Assembly: GCA_029961685.1 (NCBI GenBank)
Contig: JARWKL010000010.1
Span: forward strand, 310,001 to 374,000
DNA from: Aristolochia californica
Taxonomy: Eukaryota; Streptophyta; Magnoliopsida; Piperales; Aristolochiaceae
Length of the DNA: 64,000 nucleotides
Direction of reading: 5' to 3'
Under the pieces are notes generated by a model that saw only the letters and a program-made list of their open reading frames with translations, did no database searches and had not been told where the DNA came from. This document shows positions 1-13,000 of this stretch, in pieces (the first letter of the stretch is position 1; every line of letters starts with the position of its first letter). A program made the translations under genes and the position numbers.

Positions 1-3000
1 TAGTTTTTCTTATAACCAGCTTGTAAGCCCAAAGGGCAGAAATCTAATTTGACTCTAATAGCTTTTTCAGTCAAAGAAGGAAGGAAGGTGTGCTCCTCCT
101 CATGCCACACTAATTAGGCATGCTAACTCTCTTCCTTTCACTCTTTGTGCTTCTTCTTCTTCTTTATCAGAACCTAAACCTCCTTGATCCTGCTTTGTTT
201 TGAACTCTACATTGAAACTCACAAAAATAGATAAAGAAGAACAAGGGGAAAAGCTCTTACTTGAGAACCTCCTCTGATATTACTAAATCTAAGGAGAATG
301 GAATTGGAAGCACGAGAATTTGGTGGAATGACATTATCCGCGTTCTCATTCTGCAGGCTTCTCAAATCAATACTGCAAGCAGCGTAGCTCATGTACAAGT
401 CACAACCCTATAAAAGAACAACAACTAGCAAGGACTAAATTCAAAAAATATATGTATTAATAGTGGAAAACACTAACCTGGTGGAGAGAAAATATGCCTT
501 GACTGGAATGAAAATACTCTGCTTCTCGTGGTTTTGGTTATTTTCGCTCGTTTTGGGGGATAAAATAGGCTCTTCCCGATCAAACGAGATAGATGACAGA
601 GATTGAAAAATAACTCTTGAATAAGAATTAGTACTTTTTGACATGCAAAAAGGGCGAGGAGTATAAACAGGGTACCTTCGTAAGAGAGAAGAGCGGCATG
701 GAGATACTAAGGTTTTGAAAGTCCGTGGACAGAGCCTACTAGAAGGGTTTACGAGGAAGAGAAGCCTTAGAGAGGGTGAGAACATGGATTTCAATTGTAT
801 CCCCCACATTTTCGAACTAGTTCCACACTCAGGTTTCAATAAATATGCCTTCAATACAACGAAGACTTTTAGCATCCGGGGCCAGCTTCGCTATAACATC
901 GTAATTAGGAAGGAACCTGTAACTCAAAAAAACTCAATATAGAAGTGAAGTATTAACGTAAAAAAATAACCAAAAGACCAAAATTAAAAACACTAACGGA
1001 AATGAACCAAAATTTCCTATGATGGCCGACGCGAAATTAAAGGAGGAACTCAAAGTATAATGGCGTCAAATTTAAACCGTAAGTGATACTAAGAGAGAGA
1101 AAGAAGCATAAAATAACATGACGACAGACACCGAAGAGGCCAGAGGAAGTAGGCTTAGACTGGTGGCAAACAGGAAGAACGAATTAACATGTAGAGGAAG
1201 AGCCAAAGGAGACCGATCGCACAGAGCAAAATGAGAGAAAATATAGGTTTTCACGTAACTGCGCAAGAGAAAAAAGAAGGCTTAAAATTGGTCGCAGTAA
1301 CCATGAGGCGCCATCGTTTTAACACTCGGGATCGGGACCCCGATTCCGAATCTCGGCCGAGTCTGGGTGCCCGTCCCCTGTGTCCTTGGGGACTCAGGCT
1401 TCTAAGGGAGACTCCAGCCACGATAAATATTTATATTTTTTTATATATAATATATAGAATTATTTAAATAGATAAATGAATTTTCGGGCATAAACTTAGG
1501 CCTCTGGTTGAAAATTTTTATCCCTTGAAAAGCTATAAATATTTTTCTTATGATACACATTTCTAATAAACCTTCGGATAAAATCAAAATTATATGGAAA
1601 ATTTTAAATTTTTAAAGGAAAATTAAGACCCCGTTAATGTATTTTTACAAGAAATAATAAAAAATATTTTTAGTAAAAATACATTTTCAGGGACCATTTT
1701 ATAAATAGACTTGTTAGTGACTTTTTTTTCAAAAAAATGAATATAAATTAATAATCGATTTCATACATTACCACACTTATCTAATAAATTTCCGATAAAA
1801 TAAAATATCGAATACAAAATTACCATGAAAATTTGTCTTATGTTAATAAATATAATGATTATATAATATTAATAAATCAATTTTTAAATAATTATTATAC
1901 AAGATTAATAAAGTTACTATTTAATAAATATCTAGCTTTCAATTTAATAAATATATAAATATTTATTAAATATTTTATATCCTACTTTAATATCAATATT
2001 TGTATAATATAAAATAATATTTTATTCATTTTTATTTAAAATTTTGTCCTAAATAATATTCTTAACATTTAAATCATATTATAGTTTTAAAATTTTATTC
2101 AATTAATATAAAATTATTAACTTGATTATTCTAACATAAAAAACATAAATATATTTGTTTTGTGAATTTTAAATATAAGAAACTCTAAAAACACTAAATC
2201 TAATTAGAGTAATTTGTGGTGTTTTTTAAACAATTTTGATATTTAAGAAGAAAAAACTCTTATTCATCTTATTTTAGCTTTAACTAGATAGTTACTCAAA
2301 TTGGGATTGTGGGTAGGTTCAATATGTATGTGACCAAACATTAGGTCTCATTTTCATGCGATTGATGAAAGAACAAAAAAATGTGACAATCTTGCCTAAT
2401 TGAAGATCACAAGCAACAAAGCACAAGACAATTTAGAAATCCATTGAAAATAATATTTATAATTATTTTTATTTTATTTTATATACTTTCTTGTGATCTT
2501 CAACTGCGAGGGAAGATGAAGCATTAATAATGTACGATATTATTAAATTTTGTATATCTTTTCCCCTGAAAATCTAAGACGTATTAATTTATTTGTAAAA
2601 CATCTCAATCAGGATCATTTTGTCTGGATCTTTGAATACACTAAATAATTTTGATTTTTATGTATTTTTCCTGAAAAATGATGAGTAGACTAAGACTAAG
2701 CAATTATATTTTTTAAAATAAAGATAAAAAAAGCTCTTATTTTTGCATTGAGTGGTCCAATTTTTGTCATGAAACCTCTTTAAGTTTTGTTCAAATTTTA
2801 ATAGAGATTAAATTGTCTTGATAATTTTAATTCAAGTAAATTTTATTATTTTTACTCATATACCATTAATTAACCCAAAATTAACAGAGATGATTAAAAT
2901 TATGTTGATAATATGAGTATAATCAAAACTACTTGTTTTACCTATATATCATTTATTAAATAGACCAAGTTAGTGTAAAATATATTTTTACCTGATTATT

Positions 3001-3030
3001 TGATTTTTTATTTATTACGTGATATTATTC

Positions 3031-3080
<50 letters not shown>

Positions 3081-4527
3081 AATTGACATCTTTAGTGATT
3101 ACAAGGGTTTTAATATCTTCATTTGGTTAAAATTTTGATTAGCTTGCTATTAAACCCATTTATCCCTTTTTAATATCATACCGTTTTATTTATATATAAT
3201 TTATTCGATATGTGATAATTTGGTATATATGTTGAACAAGTTATTTCATATTTATTTACCTATTTAAGTGTATCTGGTAAATAAATAAAATAATATATAT
3301 ATTTTTTAATTATTTAAAAATTTTACAAGCTTAAAATTATATATAAGGTTATAATAAAAATAAAAAATAAAATATTTATAATTTATCAAAATCTATTACA
3401 TAAAATAAATTTATTTTAATATATAATCGGGTAATTAGTTAATCAGATATGGAATAATGCGTATTTAGTTTTATTTTATTTAATAAATTAATAATAAATT
3501 AATATTACTTAATTGGATAAATTTGTTATATTTTCATGCCATTTAATAAACGATAAAGGTACCACCCTTGTACACATAATCATTGACTTGCCGGCCGGAC
3601 CGGGTGTGGGACGAAGGCGGCTGGTTCAAATAAAGAAGGAGCTTTGACCGGGTTGGAAGGCCAACGACCTCCCCAGTACACGACAGTAGCCGTGCACCAG
3701 AGCATGTCCTTCCACGTCATTAACGCTTCCTTGTTGAATTGTCTTAAAAGACATCACTTCGTACCGTAAAAACTGACCACAAATTCAACCATTATGTCTC
3801 AACCCTGAACCCCTTTTATTAAAGATATTTTATTTTGTAAATTTTTAGGAAATAGAAAATAATCTTTTTTAATTTATTTTTCTTATCATATCAGGTTGGC
3901 TAAAATCAATTATAAGGCAGACGAATACATATTACATATTGTCACATAATAGTTCACTATCATGTATCAATGGTAAGAACAAAAATAGGAATCTAAAGTT
4001 AAAATGAGTGGCAATCATGTTTATCCTAAACAAACTTAAGAAATAAAAATGATGTAAATATTCTCTATCGGTCATGGTCACACTGTGACTTAGTTCATGC
4101 AACTTGATTAATGGGCTTCAAAAGAAAATATCAATTTGTGTATGATGTAATTTTTTTTGTTATGAATTAATTGAGAAAAGAATGTAATAAAAGATCTAAA
4201 AAAAAATTATGTTAAAATATACAAATTGTTGAATCCCATGGTTGGTTTTTAAGGTTGCTGGTCTGGTACATGTATGGAACCTTCTGGCATTGAAATCAGT
4301 CAAGTGCAGAAAGAGATACATAAGCAATCCCAAGCGACACTTTCGAGGTCCCAATCCCATACTCGGAAACATCTGAAATCATCTCTTTCTGTCATTCGAT
4401 GCAAACGGAAAAGAAAACAAAAACAAGAAAGCTCTGTTATTCTCTCCTTCTTCTGCTTCTTCGTCTAGTTTGAAATCTTCTGTGCTTCTTCTTCATCGGT
4501 CGTGCCCGTGAACTAGCTCCTCTGATT
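1..4527. other. AT-rich intergenic region upstream of the RIN4-like gene
   Basis: No gene could be supported here. The short open frames at 441-942 and 1072-1467 have no recognisable domain and overlap on opposite strands. About 1430-3560 is very AT-rich with no codon structure and looks like decayed non-coding or mobile DNA. A GC-richer island at about 3580-3730 contains two W-box cores (TTGACT at 3584-3589, TTGACC at 3644-3649) and may belong to the promoter of the downstream gene; that is inference. The 5' leader of the RIN4-like gene probably lies somewhere in 4270-4527. Confidence 0.6.
3034..3073. repeat. (TA)n microsatellite
   Basis: About 20 uninterrupted TA units inside the AT-rich intergenic stretch. 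Confidence 0.95.
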
Positions 4528-6886
4528 ATGGCTGTGAGTGTTCTCCTTGACATCTCATCTTTTGTTCCATTTCTGCTGATGGGTAGTTATGATACATGTT
4601 TTTTTTTTTTTAAAGAATTTAGAGACATAAATGAATATGGTTGATGAATGCTTGCAGCCCAGTACCGGCTTTTGAATTTGATTATGGCGTCTTGTGTTAT
4701 CTATTGTGATTTCATTGAGTGCCTGGAATGGACTTTTTCATTAACTTCTTATTGTCTGTTACATCTGCACACTCCTTTCCTGAATGTTTCGATCTTACTT
4801 CTGATGCTAGGAGCACAGGAACTCTTTTTGTTTCTGTGAAGGGTTACAACGGCATTTTTAGAGGAAGTTTTCTTTAGGAACTCCTTTACAGCCTTTTGTA
4901 GAGCCTTAAAAAAAGGTCAAGTAGCCCCTGATTCCTGTGTGGAAGGACTTTAGAATGTTTTAAAAAATAGCAATCTGGTAGTATAAACATTTGAAGGTGT
5001 TGTAAATTTGAGGATCATGTCCATGATTTTTTTTTTATTGATGATAATTTTGTGTCTGTCTTGGAATTTAATTAGTTTGTTTGAAAGATAATAGTGTGTC
5101 ATTGTTTGGTTGTGATCTGTAAATGTAGAGGAAAAACAGATGTTAAAATTTGTGGGTCAAAGAAAATTTCCTTGAATAATGTATCGATCTGACAAGATTT
5201 GAAAGTTACTCTCCACTCATTAATATTTGTTCTTGAAGATATTTTTTCTCTATTTTTGTATGGTACATGAATTTTTGGTATTTCTCCTATGAATAAGTGG
5301 ATACGTGACGTTTGAGGTCAATGCTTTATCAAATACATTGTCAATTGGTTGAAGGATTTACAGAGTTTGCAGACAGAATTTTAATTGAGCATCGTGTTTT
5401 TGCAGCAACATTCCCATGTTCCAAAATTTGGCAATTGGGACGGAGAAAATGTTCCCTACACCATGTATTTTGAGAATGCCCAGAAGGAGAAAGGTGGAGG
5501 AAAGATGATAAACCCAAATGACCCAGAACAGAACCCAGAAGCCTTCAATATGGGATCATTCAATCACCGAAGTGTGAATAATCAGCACCATAAAAGAGGT
5601 CCCATTAGGGAAGAAGTGGGTGGGTACAGAGACCAGATGGAAGCACCCCAACACTATGATTCAATTAACCACAGAAAGAGTTTGGACCCTCAGAAAACTC
5701 GACGTGTTAGAAGCAGTAATTCAGATACTGGCAGCGATAGAAGCAATAGAAATTCTGACCATTCCCTCATGCAATCTCACCACCGACGCAGGCGGTCAGG
5801 TCAAGGGAGCAATTCAGCAGAAGGCAGCAGTAGCTTTATCCCCTCACCAGCAAAACCCACTAGATCAAAAACTGGTAGCACTCAAGCAGAAGAACAAGTA
5901 AGTATATATGCTAGTTTTCTAGTTATAACGTAATTCTGAGTAATGAAAACACATCATATTGGGTTTTTCATGGTTCGAATTTTATGTATTTCAAAGGAAA
6001 GCGGTTGAGACAACTTATTCAATTTTTTCTGATTCTAACTGTTTTGAAGTCCACTCTCTCATGTGGTGTCACTGATGGATCATGCACCATCGTGACGCAT
6101 AATCTGTTCTAATTTTGCTAGAGTCACTATTACCAAAAGCTAAAGTTTGCTGTTCCTCTTTTAGAAATTTGTGCCGTTTTAAGATTTTAGTGATAAGTAA
6201 TAGTTTTTATTTTAAAAAGGATTAAACATATCAAATGAATTCATTGGCATTAACAAGCCATGCTTTTTTTTTCTTCTTTTCCCTATACTTTAATTAATGA
6301 TGTGTTTTGGGATCACGGCAGTCTCATAGGGTGGCATCCATACCCAAGTTTGGAGCTTGGGATGAAACTGATCCTAAATCAGGTGATGGTTTTACTATCA
6401 TTTTTGACAAGGTGAAGGAACAGAAACAGATGGGGATCTCAAACACAGCAACAATTCCCCCCGGGCCAGTTCTTTACTCCCACACTCATGAAAACCATGG
6501 GAATTCTTCTCCAAAACGAAAGGTAATGATAGTATGTTAGTCTCAGACCTCTGCTTGAGCACTTAACTCATGGTGGTGGTAACAGATAGTATTTAGCATA
6601 CATATGAGTAAGACTCCCTTTTCTCCTGTTTATTAATACATCTTCTTCTTCTTCTTCTTAAAAAAAAAAAAAAACTCATTTATCTCCTGGCACAAAATCA
6701 ATTTTTTTTTATTCTAACCAATTGGGCTGTTTACTCATTTACTTGCATACATATTTCTGTTTATATATTCTTTTAACATTAGTTGAGATTGCAATACGAT
6801 GATGATGATGCTGATGATTTTTCTAGTCTTAATGCATATTTCTGTTTAAATTGCTGGAGCTACAGACATGCTGCTGCTTTTTTTGA
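4528..6886 (+). CDS. RIN4: RIN4-like protein with two NOI domains (RPM1-interacting protein 4 family)
   Basis: Plasma-membrane regulator of plant immunity; family members are guarded by NLR receptors and targeted by bacterial effectors. Four coding exons, all phase 0: 4528-4533 (Met-Ala only), 5406-5897, 6322-6522, 6866-6886; 239 aa against 211 in Arabidopsis RIN4. N-terminal NOI domain: VPKFGNW at residues 7-13 and ENVPYT with Thr21, the position phosphorylated in Arabidopsis RIN4. The middle is long, polar, Ser/Asn-rich and probably disordered. The second NOI domain starts IPKFGAWDE (residues 173-181) and keeps the GFTIIF core with Thr191, equivalent to RIN4 Thr166. The last exon encodes T-C-C-C-F-F, giving the Cys cluster (235-237) that is palmitoylated in the family. 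Odd points: two tiny coding exons, and a second cleavage-site motif that departs from VPKFGDW. Family call is firm; orthology within the NOI family is less so. Confidence 0.88.
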
Positions 6887-8094
6887 GATCAAAGAAATGA
6901 CCAACATGGTTGCAGTTTTGTTCCAAGGACAAAAGGAGTTGAGTAACATCGCCGCTCAAATTGACGATGCCAGTTGAAAATTTTCAAATGGAATAAGCAC
7001 AATGTGTTTATCTAAGAGTACAATTTCATGCTTTTTGTTTTAGTTTTTTGTTATAATGTATAGTATATATAAGAAAAGTTTGTGAGAGAGATTTTCTGTT
7101 TCTCATTAATGAAACAAAATCCATTATGTTCAAACAGTACCCTTTCTTTTGAAATCACTCCATTTGTTTGATGATCATTGTCAAGTCAAGAGCTGAAGTC
7201 AGATGCATCTGCTCTGTGACCAGTTAAACACCAGCAGTGCTTGTTTAACTGGTTCGCACTCAGAATCCGATTCTCAGGTGAAGCGGCATTACAACCGACT
7301 ATTCAGCGAGGGGGTGTCGAGCAGTAATTGAGAGCTTGTTGATGGGAGTAATGAAGGAACTGCAGGCTTTGATGGTTTATTTTCCCTTTCAACTCCTGCA
7401 TTGCGGCCTTCTAAAACTATGAACACTGAAATTATGCAGTGGGGTAGGAAAGTTAATGCAGTCTGGTACAGGTCAAGAGAGTTGCTCGCTTGGATTGTTT
7501 TTTGGCTCAAATGTCTTTAATAAGAAAAAAAATATCTTCTCAACATAAATGATGGGTATCTTCTCTCCCTCTGACTGGTATTTAGTTGATATGCTAAAGC
7601 TCCAGTAAACCTATGCAAGCTCTATGGACAGTTTTTTTTTACGAGTCTTAGTAACCATTTTCTCCTTTTGACGGTTTTCTTCTAGTCCAACTAGCCATTA
7701 CGATTACGTTGATAACCAAGTTGGACCCCACAAGCATGTAACAAAATCAAATTATTAAGATCATTAACAGCAAAGTTATAATTCTTCGAAAAATCTTGAG
7801 AATTATCTTCGCAGATAGCAAAGAAAGTCTTTTAAGTGTTTGTAGCTGATGTGCTGACTGCTGAGGTTAGAGAATGTGGTTGAAACTTGATTAATGCCTA
7901 AACAAACCTCTCTACCTCATTAACTCTCCTTAAATGAAGCTTCTTTTCTAACTCCTGGATTAAACTCATTTTGCAGAAGTATGCAAAGGGATCAAAGCAG
8001 TCACCATTGGGCTTTATGATGCAGCTCTGGGTGGATGGAAAATGGGAGTTGAGATCATTTAATTTGACTCAAAAGTACACTATCTCCCAAGCCT
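6887..8094. other. Intergenic region between the RIN4-like and LTP genes
   Basis: Contains the likely 3' UTR of the RIN4-like gene (roughly to 7130) and the LTP promoter. No coding frame with recognisable content was seen. Confidence 0.55.
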
Positions 8095-8101
8095 TATATA
8101 A
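8095..8101 (+). promoter_or_regulatory. TATA box of the LTP gene
   Basis: TATATAA sits 104 bp upstream of the LTP start codon, a normal spacing for a plant TATA box with a leader of about 70-75 nt. An upstream in-frame ATG-less extension of the frame crosses it, so translation must begin downstream at 8205. Confidence 0.6.
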
Positions 8102-8204
8102 GCCCCTTGGGTTGTGTGTCTTTCTATCTTTTTCATTATTAGTTGGCAGCTGCATTGAAAGAGTTTTTTTTTTGGTTTTCTGTACAAGAGAGTTGTTTGA
8201 GAGC

Positions 8205-8667
8205 ATGGACAAGAAGGTGGTGTGCACCATTTGGGTTATGTTCCTAGTGGTGGGGGCTGTAATGGGTCCGGCGGGGGCCGTATCCTGCAGTGACGCTGTT
8301 TCGGCATTCGTCCCTTGTGGTTCCTTCTTGCTGGGTTCCGGAACACGGCCTAGTGCACAATGCTGCCAGAGTGCCTTGGCCCTGCAGAAGAAAACTGCCA
8401 CTAGAGCTGATCTCAAGGCCTTGTGTCTGTGCTTGAAGCAGACTGGTCCTTCCTTTGGTGTTATGCCAGAGAAAGCCAAGCAGCTTCCCCGACTCTGCAA
8501 GCTCAAACTCAACATGCCTATTAGCCCTGATATCAATTGTGACAAGTCTCTCTCTCTCTCTCTCTCTCTCCCTCTTACTGAATTTTAAAATTTTTCATTC
8601 ATGTTCTTCTGTTCTGTCAAATGAGCTACTAATGGTTCTGGTTTGATGATCATTTTGCAGGTTGTGA
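8205..8667 (+). CDS. Non-specific lipid-transfer protein, type 1-like
   Basis: Small secreted protein expected to bind lipids in the apoplast. Exons 8205-8545 and 8661-8667 give 115 aa. An N-terminal hydrophobic signal peptide (about residues 1-26) precedes the mature domain. All eight cysteines of the LTP fold are present with spacing C-X9-C-X14-CC-X19-CXC-X21-C-X13-C, matching the type 1 pattern. The start at 8205 is chosen because it puts the signal peptide at the N-terminus and lies downstream of the TATA box; the frame remains open upstream. The intron falls after the last Cys, just before the final codons (ending Asp-Lys-Leu-stop), the usual position for this family. The 5' splice site lies at the very start of a (TC)n tract, so the donor is GTCTCT rather than GTAAGT. 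Lipid ligand and tissue cannot be told from sequence. Confidence 0.85.
8547..8570. repeat. (TC)n microsatellite at the 5' end of the LTP intron
   Basis: About 12 TC units begin inside the donor site of the LTP intron, so changes in repeat length would alter the sequence right beside the splice site. Confidence 0.9.
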
Positions 8668-10082
8668 TGAAGTGGAGGAAACCCACAATCCACAATGTTG
8701 TGTGTCTGGTGATAGAATGATTGATATAAAGCAAACATCTCTGTAGTTTGTTTTCTACTTGTTGAGCTGCATTTATACATGCTTCAGTTCCTGTGTTTTA
8801 TTTTTCTTCATAAACATAAGAATCCAACTTCCATGAAATTAATCTAATCATAGAGACCCAAACAACACATTTGCTTTAATTAAAAAATCTCTAATTTCAA
8901 AATTAGGAATTGAAAATAATGAGGACTAATTCTTATTTGTTAACAGCAATAGTTAGAATCATTAATACAATTCTTTTTTTTATATTATCAATGTAATTAC
9001 AAACTTAAATACCAGTTCTTTTTAATCGGTATTACCGTTGTTCCACGATAGAAAATACCAGCTTTCAGGAGTGCCTTCTGGCCTGAGCTCTGCTTTCTTT
9101 CACGCAAACCATTTAATCACTCCGTCTCAATGATCTTCTTCACAACATCTTTCAAGCTAACAATTGGCATTTCTGCGAGAAGAAACTGATGCAAAAATCC
9201 CAAGAAAGATGAGAATAAAAAGACAGTTCTTCGAATTCGTTTTGGTTTCTTTGATTCAGTTCAGCATTATGAACTGTGACAGTTGTGAAGCCTCTGCATC
9301 TCCATCCTGCTTTCCTCTAATGAAAAACTCATTGAAACTCTCCGTCTTCAAGATCCTCTGCTTTAACTGTTAGTATCTACAAAATTTACTCCACACCCAG
9401 ATCTGACAAAGCGGTTGTCTCAGAGAAGTCTCAATACTGAAATACTTCGGTTTTCAGCAGATATTATTTCCAAGAGAGAAGTTTCAAACTCAAAGCAAAC
9501 CTCAAAGGATCAAAAGCCTTTAACTGGATTTGCTAGTAACACTTTCCTCACTGTCCAAGACTAACAGAAGGCTATTATAATTGAACAAGACAGATAAATC
9601 AGAGGTATATTATACCTCTGCCATTTCTGACAGTCAAAGTTGCACAAGTGAGATCCAATAATGGTATTTCACGAAACCTTGTCTGTTCACTTGATGATCC
9701 CTGTCAGCTCAAACTGGGCTAAACAAATAAAATTGCTTGAGGTCATAAAAATGAAGAATATAGGGAAAAATAAACTAAAGAGACCATTTTCAAGGAACTG
9801 AAAATGATTTGAAATAAATAAATCCCTTGATATACACTCAATTCCTTAAGGGAGAAAAAATGATTTTATACAGTAAGGGAGTGAATCTAAATCAGGAAAA
9901 GAAAGAAAATAACACACAAAAGAAGACTCCTGGCAAAAACGAAAAGTGGTTTCCCCTTGTTCTTTTGTTTCTGAACCAGTAATTTTCTCCATTTGTAACA
10001 ACAGCATAAAGAGGGGGAGAAGAGCACCTTTCCACACAATAATAACAAATAAAAAGGAACACAAAAAGCTGCAGTCAATCCT
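8668..10082. other. Intergenic region with a possible coding relic at 9270-9555
   Basis: Mostly LTP 3' UTR, AT-rich spacer and, at the right end, the 3' UTR of the minus-strand DUF3537 gene. At 9290-9555 one plus-strand frame reads like protein (Leu/Lys/Ser-rich, ending at a TAA at about 9561) but is interrupted by a stop near 9365 and has no clear start. I do not recognise the product, and it may be a decayed gene fragment. Confidence 0.35.
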
Positions 10083-13000
10083 CTAATTAATTCCAACAGT
10101 CTTCCCTAACAGCCACAGCACCAAAGACAGCTGGATCCCAAAAATAGTGTGGAGATAAGATCTGTCCAGCATGAATCCAAAGACAGAAATGCCAGCTCTG
10201 TTGTTCTCGAGGTATGTCACTGCATCAAAGCAACACAATATAGTTAAAGGTTTAAATGCAAGCTGAGGAAAACTGTCCACATAAAGGTTTAAATGCAAGC
10301 TGAGGGAAACTGTCCACATAAAATTGGCTGACCCAGGCTGCTTAACCAGAGGAACAGTAAAATGCCTGACTTGTACAAAATAAGGATGCTGCTCACCTAA
10401 TGCTTGCCTCTTTTGGAAAGAGATGGTGCTGGCAAGGGGTCTCATGACACTCATGCTACCATCATCTTCATCTTCATCTGTGGGCTCATGGTCAGAGTCA
10501 TCATCAACTGGAAATACACATTGGTGAGAAGGAAGTACCGGTGTATCAACTTCTTCTTCTATAGAATCAAAAGAGTCTATGGTAGCGCACACATGCCATT
10601 TTGCAGCAAAAGATGTGATAGCTTGAGCCTTGTGAGTGATCTTGGTTGCACTCCGGAGGCACATTAAGAGGCCAGTCACCAAGGTGACAGAGCAAAGCTG
10701 CAAATATGCAAGGAATGAATTAGTTTCTCTAGAGGTGGAAGAAACCATAAAAATGATAAGGTTGCATTCAAATCTAACTCATAATGCCACACAACAAAGG
10801 GTTCATTAATCATCTGCTGGTGAAGTTCATTCATATAACTAAAAGTTTTACTTCAATGAAGTATCAACTGTAAGGTTTCTTCACAATAAAATTCAAAGTA
10901 AAGCCAATACAAACCTATATGAAGATACCGATGATCTCAAGATATTATTTACTTGGCAGAAAAAGAGAAACAACAGAGGCAAAAAGTGACTTCAAATTGC
11001 TGACACATGTTATGTGTAACAACACATTTGCATGTCACGCTTCTGCCTCTCCGATGATTGGATGGTGGTAATGTTTATAGTATTTGGAATATTGTTGGAG
11101 TCCAAGATGCAAGCTGTAAAGTACAATTTGGACAAATCATTCTTCCTCTATCTAGAAGCTACAATATACTTATGTGAGATGAAGATATCAAGAAGACTCA
11201 CAGCAAGCTCTCCGGTCTTGAAGATATTGACATCTGCATGAGGGCTAGTTGTGATGAGTAGTGATGCAAACTGGCTAGCGGTGACAAATACGAGGGTTGA
11301 GACTATGAAAGCTCGAAATCGATGGCTAATGACTCGAAGCTGTCTCTTGACTTTTAGATGTTCCTTCAAGATGGACGACACGTCAGATTCTTCGTGGAAG
11401 ACCTCGGCAAAGTCTTGCAACCGCAATATTTGTAAGTGACAAATGAGTCGAAAGAGGACGCACACGAGGAAAAATATGGAGGTTCTGTACACCCACGAAC
11501 ACAACTCCATTATGCATGCTATGGTATCACTAACATATACATTGCCTAAGAAGGGTATCTGAGAGCCACCAGAGCAGTACCACCAAATTTTATATGCACT
11601 CTCAGCAAAGAAACAGGGGAGAACAAAGACTGAAAGCAGCCTGAAAGATCTCTGCATTATAAACATAAAATAGTTTTAGCGGTTTCCAGTTATATGTGCC
11701 AAGTAAATCAACTTGAATATTCAAAAGATATTAAAAGATAATAACAAAAACCTGATGATATTGGAATAAATTCTTCAGAATGGAAAACAAATTAATAAAT
11801 AGAAACTTCTATTGTTTTAATTTTCTTTTTTACATTTTTTACTTTATACATTACTGTGATTCTTTCCATTAGCAAGCTTAAGTGAGCATGGAAATCGGAT
11901 CTGAGATAGTGTTATTTCCTCCATTGTCCTTGCCTTCGTTTTGTTTAGCATCTCAACCATCTTTGTCAATTTATAGGAGTCAACTGAAATGTAAACTTCA
12001 AACAAAAGCATATAAATTTTCTTTAAGTTACTGAACTGCGTGAAAAAGAACTTTCTCATTCATCTAGTTTGATACAACTAAGGTATTCACTGTCAGAAGA
12101 ACTTGCCACGCTCAAACAAAAACAGGCAAACATCTCTACAAGGAACTATTCGTGTGGTGTTTCTCTGTGATAAGCTCAGAAACTGAATGTAACAAGAACA
12201 GAAGACATAAATCATCTTCAGCCATACAGTGTACATGGAGAAAGCCATCATGCATTTGTTTTGATTGATGCAGGATACCTTTAAGGTGTAACAAAAGTGA
12301 ATGAAAGAGCCAATGTTATCACTAGAACTTAGTCTCAGACACTGTAAAGTTGACACCCATGTAAAACCAACAATACTACTCACAAATGCACTGAAACAAG
12401 AAAAAAACAGAGCAATATTAAAACCCACCAACAACATCACATGCTTGAAGCAAAATGAAACCACAGAAAAGAAGAGGGTAGTCCTTTTTCTAATACAGGA
12501 TTTCATTTTACTAAGAGTTCATTAATAGCTTTCAGTAATCACAAACAGAGATTAGAACAAGATGAACAGACCAGCTTAAATCTATATATGCAGAATTTAA
12601 TTTCATTTTTTAAATATTAAGAGTTCATATAGAAACTTTTCGACATTCAGAAAAAAAAAAAAGGATTAGATCAGAATGTTAGAAAAATGATTTTTAAAGC
12701 TTTTCAAAATTGGAAGGCTGTATTAGCAGAATACTACGTTTGTACATGATCAGCAAAAGAAGGTATTGATAGTAACCATGAAAGGAGGGACAAAAGAAAA
12801 GATCTTCTGTGCAGATTGGAAAAAATATACATGAGAGCAACCAAGACAAGAACCAGTAACGGTACGGAGAAAAAGCAATTTGCCCGGTGTTCCTAATTCA
12901 TGATGTTTAACAAAATCCTGTTTTCCACGACAGGTGTAATTCAATTTCCAAACATCTTCTGGATCATGATGAATCAGAGAATGAGAAGTTCAGAAAAGAA

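Noticed and set aside
441..942. Overlapping opposite-strand frames of 144 and 75 codons
   Set aside because: No recognised motif, mutual overlap, and no splice or promoter context.
8069..8545. 158-codon minus-strand frame across the LTP gene
   Set aside because: Antisense of the eight-Cys LTP; it has no features of its own.
12093..12506. 137-codon minus-strand frame in DUF3537 intron 1
   Set aside because: Lies wholly inside an intron whose flanking exons join in phase; hydrophobic composition comes from AT-rich sequence.
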